In this document: piece after piece, positions 42,693 through 51,093 of the stretch
Numbering within the stretch: position 1 is the stretch's first letter
How the letters are laid out: every line of letters starts with the position of its first letter
Assembly (NCBI RefSeq): GCF_000721605.1
Contig: NZ_JOIZ01000010.1
Span: forward strand, 124,001-188,000
Length of the DNA: 64,000 bases
Direction of reading: 5' to 3'
Source: Streptomyces sp. NRRL S-37
GTDB lineage: Bacteria > Actinomycetota > Actinomycetes > Streptomycetales > Streptomycetaceae
Position numbers and translations under genes: made by a program
Notes under the pieces: model-generated
Told to the model about the DNA's origin: nothing
Database searches by the model: none
Seen by the model: the letters and a program-made list of their open reading frames with translations, nothing else

Positions 42693-43277
42693 GTGAGTGG
42701 TACTTCCGCAGCTCTTCAGCCCCCGGCCGACGCCGTGACACCGGTGCGTCACCCCGACGCTCCCGCGCCCGGCGAGCTCCTCGGCGCCCACTACGGCCAG
42801 TGTTTCGGCTGTGGCGGCGAGCAGCCCCACGGACTGCACCTCGAGGCCCGCGCCGGGGAAGGCGTGTCGATCACCGCCGAGTTCACCGTGCGGCCCGCCC
42901 ACCAGGGCGCCCCGGGACTCGCGCACGGCGGGGTCCTCGCCACCGCCCTGGACGAGGCGCTCGGCTCGCTGAACTGGCTGCTGCGCACGATCGCGGTGAC
43001 CGGCAGGCTGGAGACCGACTTCGTCCGGCCCGTGCCGGTCGGCACCGTGCTGCATCTCCAGGCCGAGGTGACGGCGGTGGCCGGCCGGAAGATCTACTGC
43101 ACCGCCACCGGACGCGTCGGCGGCCCCGACGGGCCGGTCGCGGTCCGCGCCGACGCCCTGTTCGTCGAGGTCAAGGTCGACCACTTCGTCGACCACGGCC
43201 GCCAGGAGGAGATCCGGGCCGTCATGGAGGACCCCGACCAGGTCCGCCGCGTCCGCGCCTTCGAGGTGAACCCGTGA
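42693..43277 (+). CDS. PaaI-type hotdog thioesterase
   Basis: A 194-residue acyl-CoA thioesterase-like protein with a hotdog fold at about 30-155. The conserved segments are CFGCGGEQPHGLHL (a CFVCG-type entry) and HQGAPGLAHGGVLATALDEALG (key: GLAHGGVLATALDEA), where the His-Gly-Gly turn and the Asp are catalytic in PaaI/YbdB enzymes. The substrate is unknown. GTG 42693 is divergent from DUF3093. It overlaps dut by four bases. Confidence 0.85.
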   Translation: MSGTSAALQPPADAVTPVRHPDAPAPGELLGAHYGQCFGCGGEQPHGLHLEARAGEGVSITAEFTVRPAHQGAPGLAHGGVLATALDEALGSLNWLLRTIAVTGRLETDFVRPVPVGTVLHLQAEVTAVAGRKIYCTATGRVGGPDGPVAVRADALFVEVKVDHFVDHGRQEEIRAVMEDPDQVRRVRAFEVNP

Positions 43278-43837
43278 GCGGGTCCCGCCCCGGCGCGCTC
43301 GAGGTGCTGATCCGGCGTGTCGACCCGGACGTACCGCTTCCGGCGTACGAGCACCCGGGGGACGCGGGAGCCGATCTGCGGACCACCGAGGCCCGCGAAC
43401 TGGCCCCCGGTGAGCGCGCCGTCCTGCCCACGGGGGTGTCTGTGGCGCTGCCCGAGGGGTACGCGGCCTTCGTGCACCCGCGATCCGGACTCGCCGCCCG
43501 CTGCGGCGTCGCCCTGGTGAATGCCCCGGGGACGGTTGATGCCGGGTACCGTGGGGAGATCAAGGTGATCGTGGTGAATCTCGACCCGCGCGAGACCGTG
43601 CGGTTCGAGCGCTTCGACCGGATTGCCCAACTGGTCGTCCAGCAGGTCGAGAGGGTCCGCTTCGTGTCGGTCGCGGAGCTTCCCCCCTCGGCCCGGGCCG
43701 AGGGGGGCTTCGGGTCCACCGGCGGCCATGCCGCGGTGGAAGAAGGTAAGAGCGGCACAAGCGTTCAGGCCGCCACGGGCGGTACAGCGGGTGGGAATCG
43801 ATACGCTTCGGTCGTATCCGACCGGGAAGGACAGTGA
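43274..43837 (+). CDS. dut: dUTP diphosphatase
   Basis: Hydrolyses dUTP to dUMP and PPi, keeping uracil out of DNA. The 187-residue trimeric-type protein has motif 1 HPGDAGADLRT, motif 2 PRSGLAAR, motif 3 NAPGTVDAGYRGEI, motif 4 RIAQLVVQ and motif 5 GGFGSTGGH. The C-terminus extends about 40 residues past motif 5 as a low-complexity tail, longer than usual. GTG 43274 lies in a GTGA overlap with the thioesterase gene. DUF3710 starts two bases after its stop. Confidence 0.94.
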   Translation: MSGSRPGALEVLIRRVDPDVPLPAYEHPGDAGADLRTTEARELAPGERAVLPTGVSVALPEGYAAFVHPRSGLAARCGVALVNAPGTVDAGYRGEIKVIVVNLDPRETVRFERFDRIAQLVVQQVERVRFVSVAELPPSARAEGGFGSTGGHAAVEEGKSGTSVQAATGGTAGGNRYASVVSDREGQ

Positions 43838-43838
43838 C

Positions 43839-44594
43839 GTGTTCGGACGTCGCAAGAAGAAGGGTGCCGCCGACGGTGCGGCCGGCGAGGCCGAGCAGGT
43901 CGTCGACGGTGTCGACGCTGAGGCGGGCGAGGAGGCCGAGCGGCTGAGGCTCGAGCCGGCGCCGAGGCCCGACGGGCCCTGGGACAGCAGCGAGGTCACC
44001 GCGCCCGGCGAGGGCCGGGTCGACCTGGGCGGCCTCTTCGTGCCCGGTGTCGACGGCATGGAGCTGCGGGTGGAGGTCGCGGGCGACGCGATCGTCGCGG
44101 CCACCGTCGTGCTGCGGGACAGCGCCATCCAGCTCCAGGCCTTCGCCGCGCCCAAGCGCGAGGGCATCTGGGGTGAGGTGCGCGAAGAGATCGCGGCCGG
44201 CATCACCCAGCAGGGCGGTATCATCGACGAGGTCGAGGGCCCGCTGGGCTGGGAGCTGCGGGCCCAGGTGCCGGTGCAGCTGCCGGACGGCACCGGCGGC
44301 TTCCAGGTCGTGCGGTTCGTCGGCGTGGACGGCCCCCGCTGGTTCCTGCGCGGGGTGATCTCGGGCCAGGGCGCGGTACAGCCGCAGGCCGCCGGGCTGC
44401 TGGAGCAGATCTTCCGGGACACGGTCGTGGTGCGCGGTGAGGGCCCGATGGCCCCGCGCGACCCGATCGTCCTGAAGCTGCCGAACGACGCGCAGATGGT
44501 TCCGGAGAACGTGCAGCAGGAGGAGGGCGCCTCCCGCTTCGCCGGAGGCATGGGCCAGCTCCAGCGCGGACCGGAGATCACCGAGGTCCGCTAG
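43839..44594 (+). CDS. DUF3710 protein
   Basis: A 251-residue cytosolic protein with a basic start VFGRRKKKGAADGA, an acidic stretch, and a beta-rich core (about 60-235) containing LQAFAAPKREGIWGEVREEI and VRFVGVDGPRWFLRGVISG. It is conserved beside dut in actinobacteria (Rv2696c in M. tuberculosis); the function is unknown. AAGGA lies nine bases before GTG 43839. A rho-independent type hairpin with a T run follows. Confidence 0.9.
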   Translation: MFGRRKKKGAADGAAGEAEQVVDGVDAEAGEEAERLRLEPAPRPDGPWDSSEVTAPGEGRVDLGGLFVPGVDGMELRVEVAGDAIVAATVVLRDSAIQLQAFAAPKREGIWGEVREEIAAGITQQGGIIDEVEGPLGWELRAQVPVQLPDGTGGFQVVRFVGVDGPRWFLRGVISGQGAVQPQAAGLLEQIFRDTVVVRGEGPMAPRDPIVLKLPNDAQMVPENVQQEEGASRFAGGMGQLQRGPEITEVR

Positions 44595-44605
44595 CAGACC
44601 GGTCG

Positions 44606-44640
44606 AAGGGCCGCACCCCGCCAAGGGGTGCGGTCCTTTT
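44606..44640 (+). terminator. Hairpin with T tract after the dut operon
   Basis: Arms 44606-44619 and 44625-44638 pair over 14 positions (one G-T), loop GCCAA, then TTTT. It lies 11 bases after the DUF3710 stop. It ends the thioesterase-dut-DUF3710 operon. Confidence 0.88.
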
Positions 44641-44722
44641 CCGCGCGTGCCTTTCGACGTCGCGGGGGCGGCGGCCCGCCCCCGCGCGGGCCTCCCGACG
44701 CTCTCCGCACGCGGACCCGTGA

Positions 44723-45052
44723 CGAGGCGTTGGTTCGGACCTATCGCCTCGGGAGGCTGGCCGCATCCAGGGCCGGGACCTGTGCGGCACCGACGTCGGC
44801 GAACGGCTGCGGCACGCCCTCGGCTTCCAGGCGAAGTACGAGCAGGGCGCGGCCGTCCCGAGCCGGCTGTGCGGCGGCTCCCTGCACCTCGGCCTGGGCC
44901 CGGTCACCGAGGTCGGCTACAACGCCCTGCACAACCGCCTCGGCCACGCCATGACCCACACCCAGGAGCTCACCGAACGCACCCGCCCCTCCGGCAGCAA
45001 CAACCTCTTCGTCGCCTGGGAGACCCTCACCCACGGGGACAACCCGGCCTGA
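44723..45052 (+). pseudogene. Start-less 3' fragment of an unrecognised gene
   Basis: The frame between the stop at 44720-44722 and TGA 45050-45052 reads about 100 residues with coding-like GC3. It includes GRDLCGTDVGERLRHALGFQ and GGSLHLGLGPVTEVGYNALH, and ends SGSNNLFVAWETLTHGDNPA. There is no start codon before an internal ATG at about residue 72, so the 5' part is missing. The fold is not recognised. It lies between the dut-operon terminator and an orphan ABC ATPase, at a break in actinobacterial synteny. The gap 44641-44722 is otherwise empty. Confidence 0.5.
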
Positions 45053-45117
45053 GACGTTGATCGACCGGGCGCCGGCCGGGGATACTGACGTCCGGTCCAC
45101 GGGGGAGGGCGGTCAGG

Positions 45118-45810
45118 ATGAGCCAGGTGGTCACCGAGACCATGGTGCGCGTCGAGGACGTGCACAAGTCGTACGGCACCGGAGCCGCCGCCGTCCACGC
45201 GCTGCGCGGTGTCTCCTTCGAGATCCCGCGCGGCGAACTGGTCGCCCTCAAGGGCCGCTCCGGATCCGGCAAGACCACCCTCCTGAACATCGTCGGCGGC
45301 CTCGACACCCCCGACCGGGGACGGGTCCACGTCGACGGACGCGACCTCGCCGGCCTCGACGAGAACGGGCTGCTCGCCCTGCGCCGGGACCACGTCGGCT
45401 TCGTCTTCCAGTCCTTCGGCCTCATCCCCATCCTCACCGCGGCCGAGAACGTCGGCGTCCCGCTGCGGCTGCGCCGCGCCGGCCCGCGCGAGCGCGAGGA
45501 ACGCGTCGACCTGCTGCTGTCCCTCGTCGGCCTCGCCGACCACGCCGCCCAGCGGCCCGGCGAACTCTCCGGCGGACAGCAGCAGCGGGTCGCCATCGCC
45601 CGAGCCCTCGCCAACAGCCCCTCCCTCCTCATCGCCGACGAGCCGACCGGCCAGCTCGACGCGGAGACCGGGCACGCCGTGATGGAGCTGCTGCGCGCGG
45701 TCGTCCGCAGCGAGCACGTCACCGCGCTCGTCGCCACCCACGACCCCACCCTCCTCAACCTCGCCGACCGCGTCCTGGAGCTGAGCGACGGCGAGATCAC
45801 CGAGCACTGA
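45118..45810 (+). CDS. ABC transporter ATP-binding protein (MacB/LolD type), no permease nearby
   Basis: A 230-residue ATPase. Walker A is GRSGSGKTT (about 46-54), Q loop VFQSFGLIP, signature LSGGQQQR, Walker B LLIADEPT and H loop ATHD. Sequence features are those of the MacB/FtsE/LolD group, which energises export or lipoprotein/peptide release through a membrane partner. No permease gene follows or precedes, so the partner is elsewhere or has been lost. GGGAGGG lies nine bases before ATG 45118. The kdpD gene starts 53 bases after its stop. Confidence 0.88.
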   Translation: MSQVVTETMVRVEDVHKSYGTGAAAVHALRGVSFEIPRGELVALKGRSGSGKTTLLNIVGGLDTPDRGRVHVDGRDLAGLDENGLLALRRDHVGFVFQSFGLIPILTAAENVGVPLRLRRAGPREREERVDLLLSLVGLADHAAQRPGELSGGQQQRVAIARALANSPSLLIADEPTGQLDAETGHAVMELLRAVVRSEHVTALVATHDPTLLNLADRVLELSDGEITEH

Positions 45811-45863
45811 CCTTCGCGGGGCCCCGCGCCCGGCCGGGCGTCACGGGGGAAGACAATGGGGCC

Positions 45864-48407
45864 ATGGGACGCGGCAGCCTTCGGATCCACCTCGGTGCGG
45901 CACCGGGCGTCGGCAAGACGTACGCGATGCTCTCCGAGGCGCACCGCCGTGCCGGACGCGGCACCGACTGCGTGGTCGCCTTCGCCGAACCGCACGGCAG
46001 GCCCCGCACCGAGGCGCTGCTGCACGGACTGGAGCGGATCCCGCACCGGGACGTCGAGCACCGCGGGACCGTTCTGAGGGAGATGGACCTCGACGCCGTC
46101 CTCGCCCGCCGCCCCCGGGTGGCCCTCGTCGACGAACTCGCCCACACCAACGCCCCCGGCTCGCGCAACGCCAAGCGCTGGCAGGACGTGGAGGAGCTGC
46201 TCACGGCCGGGATCGACGTCCTGGCCACGGTCAACATCCAGCACCTGGAGTCGCTGGGCGACGTCGTGGAGTCGATCACCGGCGTACGGGAGCGGGAGAC
46301 CGTACCCGACGAGGTGGTGCGGCGGGCGGACCAGATCGAGCTGGTCGACATGACGCCCGAGGCGCTGCGCCGCCGCATGGCGCACGGCAACATCTACCAG
46401 CCGGACAAGGTCGACGCCGCCCTGTCCAACTACTTCCGCCCCGGCAACCTCACCGCGCTCAGGGAGCTGGCGCTGCTGTGGGTGGCCGACCGGGTCGACG
46501 CCCACCTCCAGCGCTACCGCAGCGAGCACGAGGTCTCGGCGATATGGGGCTCCCGCGAGCGGATCGTCGTCGGCCTGACCGGCGGTCCGGAGGGCCGCAC
46601 CCTGCTCAGGCGGGCCGCGCGGCTGGCGGAGAAGGGCGCCGGCGGCGAACTGCTCGCCGTCTACATCTCCCGCAGCGACGGGCTCACCGCGGCATCGCCC
46701 GGGGAGCTGGTCGAGCAGCGCACCCTGGTGGAGGACCTCGGCGGCACCTTCCACCACGTCGTCGGCGACGACATCCCGGCCGACCTGCTCGCCTTCGCCC
46801 GCGGGGCCAACGCCACCCAGATCGTGCTCGGCTCCTCGCGCCGCCCGGCCTGGCAGTACGTCCTCGGACCCGGCGTCGGCGCGACCGTCGCCCGGGACTC
46901 CGGGCCCGACCTGGACGTGCACATCGTCACCCACGAGGAGGTCGCCAAGGGCCGCGGGCTGCCCGGCGCCCGCGGCGCGCGGCTCGGGCGTTCCCGGCTG
47001 GCCTGGGGCTGGGCGGTCGGCGTGGCGGGACCGGCGGCGGTGGCGGTGCTGCTCAGCGCCGTGGACCTGGGGCTCGCCAACGACATGCTGCTGTTCCTGG
47101 CCCTGACGGTGGCGGCGGCCCTGCTCGGCGGGCTCTGGCCGGCCCTGGCCTCCGCGGCGGTCGGCTCACTGCTGCTGAACTACTTCTACACCCCGCCCCT
47201 GCACCGCTGGACCGTCTCCGACCCCAAGAACATCGTCGCCATCGTGATCTTCGTCGCGGTCGGCGCGGCGGTGGCGTCCGTGGTGGACCTCGCGGCCCGG
47301 CGCACCCACCAGGCGGCCCGGCTGCGCGCCGAGTCGGAGATCCTGTCCTTCCTCGCCGGGAACGTGCTGCGCGGCGAGACGGGCCTGGAGGACCTGCTGG
47401 AGCGGGTCCGGGAGACCTTCGGCATGGAGTCCGCCGCCCTTCTCGAACGCGCGGGCGACGTCGAGCCGTGGACCTGCGCCGGCCGGGCGGGGCGCGGACG
47501 CCCGGTCGAACGGCCCGAGGACGCGGACGTGGAGGTGCCGGTCGGCGACCACATGGCGCTGGCGCTGACCGGCCGGGTGCCGCCCGCCGAGGACCGCAGG
47601 GTGCTGGCCGCCTTCGCCGCGCAGGCCGCCGTCGTCCTGGACCGCCGCCGGCTGCGCGAGCAGGCCGGGCGGGCCCACGCCCTCGCCGAGGGCAACCGCA
47701 TCCGCACCGCCCTGCTGGCCGCCGTCAGCCACGACCTGCGCACCCCGCTGGCCGGGATCAAGGCCGCCGTCTCCTCGCTGCGCTCCGAGGACGTCGAGTG
47801 GTCCCCCGAGGACCGGGCCGAGCTGCTGGAGGGCATCGAGGGCGGCGCCGACCGCCTGGACCACCTGGTGGGCAACCTGCTGGACATGTCCCGGCTGCAC
47901 ACCGGCACGGTCACCCCCCTGATCCGTGAGATCGACCTGGACGAGGTGGTGCCGAGGGCGCTCGGCGGGGTGCCCGAGGGCAGCGTCGCCCTGGACATCC
48001 CCGAGGCCCTGCCCATGGTCGCCGTCGACCCGGGACTGCTGGAGCGGGCGATGGCCAACGTGATCGAGAACGCCGTCAAGTACAGTCCCCCCGGCCAGTC
48101 CGTCCTGGTCGCCGCCAGCGCCCTCGCCGACCGGGTCGAGGTGCGGGTGGTGGACCGCGGCCCCGGCGTCCCCGACGAGGCCAAGGACCGCATCTTCGAA
48201 CCCTTCCAGCGGCACGGCGACGCCCCGCGCGGGGCCGGGGTCGGTCTCGGCCTGGCGGTCGCCCGGGGCTTCGCCGAGGCCATGGGCGGCACGCTGAACG
48301 CCGAGGACACCCCCGGCGGCGGCCTCACCATGGCGCTCACCCTGTACGCCGCGGGAGCACCGGCAGTCGCGGAAGAGACCGCGGAACACGAAAGGCAGCC
48401 CTCATGA
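45864..48407 (+). CDS. kdpD: KdpD-type potassium/osmotic sensor histidine kinase
   Basis: An 847-residue kinase. The KdpD N-terminal domain (about 1-210) has Walker-A-like GAAPGVGKT (11-19) and VDELAHTNAPGSRNAKRWQDV. A USP-like domain (about 230-355) and four closely spaced membrane helices (DUF4118, about 375-470) follow, then a GAF-like region (about 490-590), H623 in AVSHDLRTPLAG, and the HATPase with N box NVIENAVKYSPP and G box GVGLGLAVARG. KdpD reads K+ limitation and phosphorylates KdpE. The N-terminal domain also binds c-di-AMP in some firmicutes (family knowledge). It overlaps kdpE by four bases. The kdpFABC target genes are not in the window. Confidence 0.93.
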   Translation: MGRGSLRIHLGAAPGVGKTYAMLSEAHRRAGRGTDCVVAFAEPHGRPRTEALLHGLERIPHRDVEHRGTVLREMDLDAVLARRPRVALVDELAHTNAPGSRNAKRWQDVEELLTAGIDVLATVNIQHLESLGDVVESITGVRERETVPDEVVRRADQIELVDMTPEALRRRMAHGNIYQPDKVDAALSNYFRPGNLTALRELALLWVADRVDAHLQRYRSEHEVSAIWGSRERIVVGLTGGPEGRTLLRRAARLAEKGAGGELLAVYISRSDGLTAASPGELVEQRTLVEDLGGTFHHVVGDDIPADLLAFARGANATQIVLGSSRRPAWQYVLGPGVGATVARDSGPDLDVHIVTHEEVAKGRGLPGARGARLGRSRLAWGWAVGVAGPAAVAVLLSAVDLGLANDMLLFLALTVAAALLGGLWPALASAAVGSLLLNYFYTPPLHRWTVSDPKNIVAIVIFVAVGAAVASVVDLAARRTHQAARLRAESEILSFLAGNVLRGETGLEDLLERVRETFGMESAALLERAGDVEPWTCAGRAGRGRPVERPEDADVEVPVGDHMALALTGRVPPAEDRRVLAAFAAQAAVVLDRRRLREQAGRAHALAEGNRIRTALLAAVSHDLRTPLAGIKAAVSSLRSEDVEWSPEDRAELLEGIEGGADRLDHLVGNLLDMSRLHTGTVTPLIREIDLDEVVPRALGGVPEGSVALDIPEALPMVAVDPGLLERAMANVIENAVKYSPPGQSVLVAASALADRVEVRVVDRGPGVPDEAKDRIFEPFQRHGDAPRGAGVGLGLAVARGFAEAMGGTLNAEDTPGGGLTMALTLYAAGAPAVAEETAEHERQPS

Positions 48408-49084
48408 CCCGTGTCCTGGTGGTCGACGACGACCCGGCCATCGTGCGCGCCCTGGTGATCAACCTCAGGGCACGCTCGTACGAGGTCGACTCCGCCCACG
48501 ACGGCGCCGGCGCCCTCCGCGCGGCCGCCGCCCGCCATCCCGACGTCGTCGTCCTCGACCTCGGCCTGCCCGACATGGACGGGGTCGACGTGCTCAGGGA
48601 GCTGCGGGGCTGGAGCCGGGTGCCGGTCCTGGTGCTGTCCGCGCGGCACGCCTCCGGCGAGAAGGTCCAGGCGCTGGACGCGGGCGCCGACGACTACGTC
48701 ACCAAGCCCTTCGGCATGGACGAACTGCTGGCCCGGCTGCGGGCCGCCGTGCGCCGCGCGGAGCCCGCCGGCGACGGGGGGGACGTGGTGGTGGAGACCG
48801 CCGGGTTCACCGTCGACCTGGCCGCGAAGAAGGTCAACCGCGACGGCAGGGACGTACGGCTGACCCCCACCGAATGGCATCTGCTGGAGGTGCTGGTGCG
48901 GGCCGGCGGCCGGCTGGTGGCGCAGAAACAGCTGCTGAAGGAGGTGTGGGGGCCGTCGTACGGCACGGAGACGAACTACCTGCGCGTGTACATGGCGCAG
49001 CTGCGGCGGAAGCTGGAGGCGGATCCGTCACATCCGAAGCACCTGATCACGGAGCCGGGCATGGGGTACCGCTTCGAGAAGTGA
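48404..49084 (+). CDS. kdpE: KdpE-type response regulator
   Basis: A 226-residue OmpR-family regulator. The receiver has D8-D10, phosphorylated D52 in VVVLDLGLPDMDG and K in VTKPFGMDEL. The winged helix ends with YLRVYMAQLRRKLEADPSHP. It activates the Kdp ATPase genes under low potassium in other bacteria. It starts at ATG 48404 in an ATGA overlap with kdpD. Confidence 0.93.
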   Translation: MTRVLVVDDDPAIVRALVINLRARSYEVDSAHDGAGALRAAAARHPDVVVLDLGLPDMDGVDVLRELRGWSRVPVLVLSARHASGEKVQALDAGADDYVTKPFGMDELLARLRAAVRRAEPAGDGGDVVVETAGFTVDLAAKKVNRDGRDVRLTPTEWHLLEVLVRAGGRLVAQKQLLKEVWGPSYGTETNYLRVYMAQLRRKLEADPSHPKHLITEPGMGYRFEK

Positions 49085-49184
49085 AGGTCAGGGGCGTCCC
49101 CGCGCGGGGTGGCCGGGAAAGGGCCGTTCGGAGCGGGGCGGCAGGGGGTACGTGACCGTCAGTGCACCCCGGTACGCTTCAGAT

Positions 49185-49583
49185 ATGAGTGCTGTTCCTC
49201 GATCCGAGAAGCCGGCAGGCCGGTTCCGGCGCATGCTCGACCGGCTCTCCTCGTCTCAGGAGGACCTGGAGTCCGAGGAGCTGCGCGAGGACGCCGAGAC
49301 GGCCGGCTGTACGCGGATAGGCGACTGCCGCGACCGGCAGATCGTCACGGTTACTGGTACCTTGCGCACGGTCACGCTGCGGCCGCGCGCGGGGGTTCCG
49401 GCCCTGGAGGCCGAGCTGTTCGACGGCTCCGCCGCGCTCGACGTGGTGTGGCTCGGCAGGCGCTCCATCGTAGGGATAGAGCCGGGGCGCAAGCTGATCG
49501 CATCAGGCCGGATCTCGATGAGCCAGGGCCGCCGGGTGCTGTTCAATCCGAAATACGAACTGAGACCCCTCGGACGGGAGTAG
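49185..49583 (+). CDS. OB-fold nucleic-acid-binding protein
   Basis: A 132-residue protein. A charged helical start (about 1-45) is followed by an OB fold (about 50-130): VTVTGTLRTVTLRPRAGVPA, LEAELFDGSAALDVVWLG and GRRVLFNPKYELRP. Such small OB proteins (Rv2694c in M. tuberculosis) are conserved next to DUF3159 and trk genes; nucleic-acid binding is inferred from the fold. ATG 49185 is chosen at the conserved MSAVPRSEK start. The next gene begins three bases after the stop. Confidence 0.85.
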   Translation: MSAVPRSEKPAGRFRRMLDRLSSSQEDLESEELREDAETAGCTRIGDCRDRQIVTVTGTLRTVTLRPRAGVPALEAELFDGSAALDVVWLGRRSIVGIEPGRKLIASGRISMSQGRRVLFNPKYELRPLGRE

Positions 49584-49586
49584 CCG

Positions 49587-50351
49587 GTGACGTCACTCGA
49601 CAAGCCGACAACCGAAGACACATCCGCGGACGACGCCAGGGCGGTGACCGAAGCCGCCCTCTTCGAGGCGTTCGGCGGGGTGCGGGGCATGGTCGAGACG
49701 GTGCTCCCCGGGCTGCTCTTCGTCAGCATCTACACGGTCAACAAGGACCTGCACATGTCGGCGATCGCGGCCCTCGCCGTGGCGCTGGTGATGGTCGTGG
49801 TCCGGCTGGCGATGAAGGACACCGTCAAGCACGCCTTCAGCGGCGTCTTCGGCGTGGCCTTCGGCGTGGTCTTCGCGATGATGACCGGCAACGCCAAGGA
49901 CTTCTACCTGCCGGGCATGCTGTACACGCTGGGCCTGGCCCTGGCGTACATCGTCACGGCGCTGGCGGGCGTCCCGCTGATCGGTCTGATGCTGGGCCCC
50001 GTCTTCAAGGAGAACCTCTCCTGGCGCACCCGCAACCCCGGCCGCAAGAAGGCGTACACCAAGGCCAGCTGGGCGTGGGGGCTGATCCTGCTCGGCAAGA
50101 GCGCGATCCTGTTCCCGCTGTACTGGTGGGCGGACACGACCCAGCTGGGCTGGGTGCTGATCGCGCTGAAGATCCCGCCGTTCCTGCTGGCGGTGTACCT
50201 GACCTGGGTGTTCCTGGCGAAGGCGCCGCCGCCGATCGACGTCTTCGCCGAGATGGAGGCGGAGGAACGCGCGGAGGAGGAGCGCAAGGCCGCCGCCGCG
50301 CGGGAGAACGGCGGGACGACGACGGCCGGCCGTCACCGCCGCGAGTCCTAG
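49587..50351 (+). CDS. DUF3159 multi-pass membrane protein
   Basis: A 254-residue inner-membrane protein. About six hydrophobic segments lie between residues 30 and 215, with conserved FEAFGGVRGMVETVLPGLLF and NPGRKKAYTKASWAWGLILL in loops. The C-terminus is a charged cytosolic tail. DUF3159 (Rv2693c in M. tuberculosis) always neighbours the OB-fold gene and TrkA pair, which suggests a part in ion transport; this is inference. GTG 49587 is three bases after the OB-fold stop. Confidence 0.87.
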   Translation: MTSLDKPTTEDTSADDARAVTEAALFEAFGGVRGMVETVLPGLLFVSIYTVNKDLHMSAIAALAVALVMVVVRLAMKDTVKHAFSGVFGVAFGVVFAMMTGNAKDFYLPGMLYTLGLALAYIVTALAGVPLIGLMLGPVFKENLSWRTRNPGRKKAYTKASWAWGLILLGKSAILFPLYWWADTTQLGWVLIALKIPPFLLAVYLTWVFLAKAPPPIDVFAEMEAEERAEEERKAAAARENGGTTTAGRHRRES

Positions 50352-50386
50352 TCCGTACTTCCACACTTCCGTACTTCCGTACGAAA

Positions 50387-50422
50387 GAAGGGGGCGCCCG
50401 GAGTTCTCCGGGCGCCCCCTTC
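50387..50422. terminator. Bidirectional hairpin between DUF3159 and trkA
   Basis: A perfect 16-bp stem (50387-50402 with 50407-50422) with a four-base loop GTTC, ending three bases before the trkA stop codon. It serves both converging operons. Just upstream CTTCCGTAC is repeated (50367-50382). Confidence 0.9.
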
Positions 50423-50424
50423 CT

Positions 50425-51093
50425 CTACGGCTCCTTGCGCACCGAGAGCAGGTCCTCCAGCTGCTCCTCACGCGCCTGGGCGGCCACGAAGAGGAGTTCG
50501 TCGCCGGCCTCCAGGGAGTCGTCCCGGGTCGGCGTCAGGACGCGCGTACCGCGGATGATGGTGACCAGCGAGGTGTCCTGCGGCCACTGGACGTCCCCGA
50601 CCTGCGTGCCGGCCAGCGCCGACTCCTCCGGCAGGGTCAGCTCGACCAGGTTGGCGTCGCCGTGGCTGAAGCGCAGCAGCCGGACCAGGTCACCGACGCT
50701 CACCGCCTCCTCCACGAGGGCCGACATCAGACGCGGGGTGGAGACGGCGACGTCCACGCCCCAGGACTCGTTGAACAGCCACTCGTTCTTCGGGTTGTTC
50801 ACCCGGGCGACGACGCGCGGGACGCCGTACTCGGTCTTGGCGAGCAGCGAGACGACCAGGTTGACCTTGTCGTCGCCGGTCGCGGCGATGACGACGTTGC
50901 AGCGCTGGAGCGCCGCCTCGTCCAGGGAGGTGATCTCGCAGGCGTCGGCGAGCAGCCACTCCGCCTGCGGCACGCGCTCCACCGAGATGGCGGTCGGCGC
51001 CTTGTCGATCAGCAGGACCTCGTGGCCGTTCTCCAGCAGCTCGCCCGCGATCGAGCGGCCGACGGCGCCGGCTCCGGCAATGGCGACCCTCAT
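50425..51093 (-). CDS. trkA: TrkA-type potassium channel NAD-binding subunit (CeoC-like)
   Basis: A 222-residue RCK protein. The N-terminal Rossmann domain (about 1-125) has VAIAGAGAVGRSIAGEL and the acidic LLIDKA end of beta2; the RCK_C domain (about 140-220) binds a regulatory ligand. TrkA/KtrA proteins gate K+ channels in response to NAD(H)/ATP, and RCK_C domains of several species bind c-di-AMP. ATG 51093 shares one base with the stop of the other trkA gene, so the pair is one operon, as ceoB-ceoC in mycobacteria. No channel subunit gene is in the window. Confidence 0.9.
   Translation of the reverse strand: MRVAIAGAGAVGRSIAGELLENGHEVLLIDKAPTAISVERVPQAEWLLADACEITSLDEAALQRCNVVIAATGDDKVNLVVSLLAKTEYGVPRVVARVNNPKNEWLFNESWGVDVAVSTPRLMSALVEEAVSVGDLVRLLRFSHGDANLVELTLPEESALAGTQVGDVQWPQDTSLVTIIRGTRVLTPTRDDSLEAGDELLFVAAQAREEQLEDLLSVRKEP

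Noticed and set aside
45118..45810. The ABC ATPase as part of a Kdp transporter
   Set aside because: KdpB is a P-type ATPase, not an ABC protein. The sequence is clearly of the MacB/LolD group.
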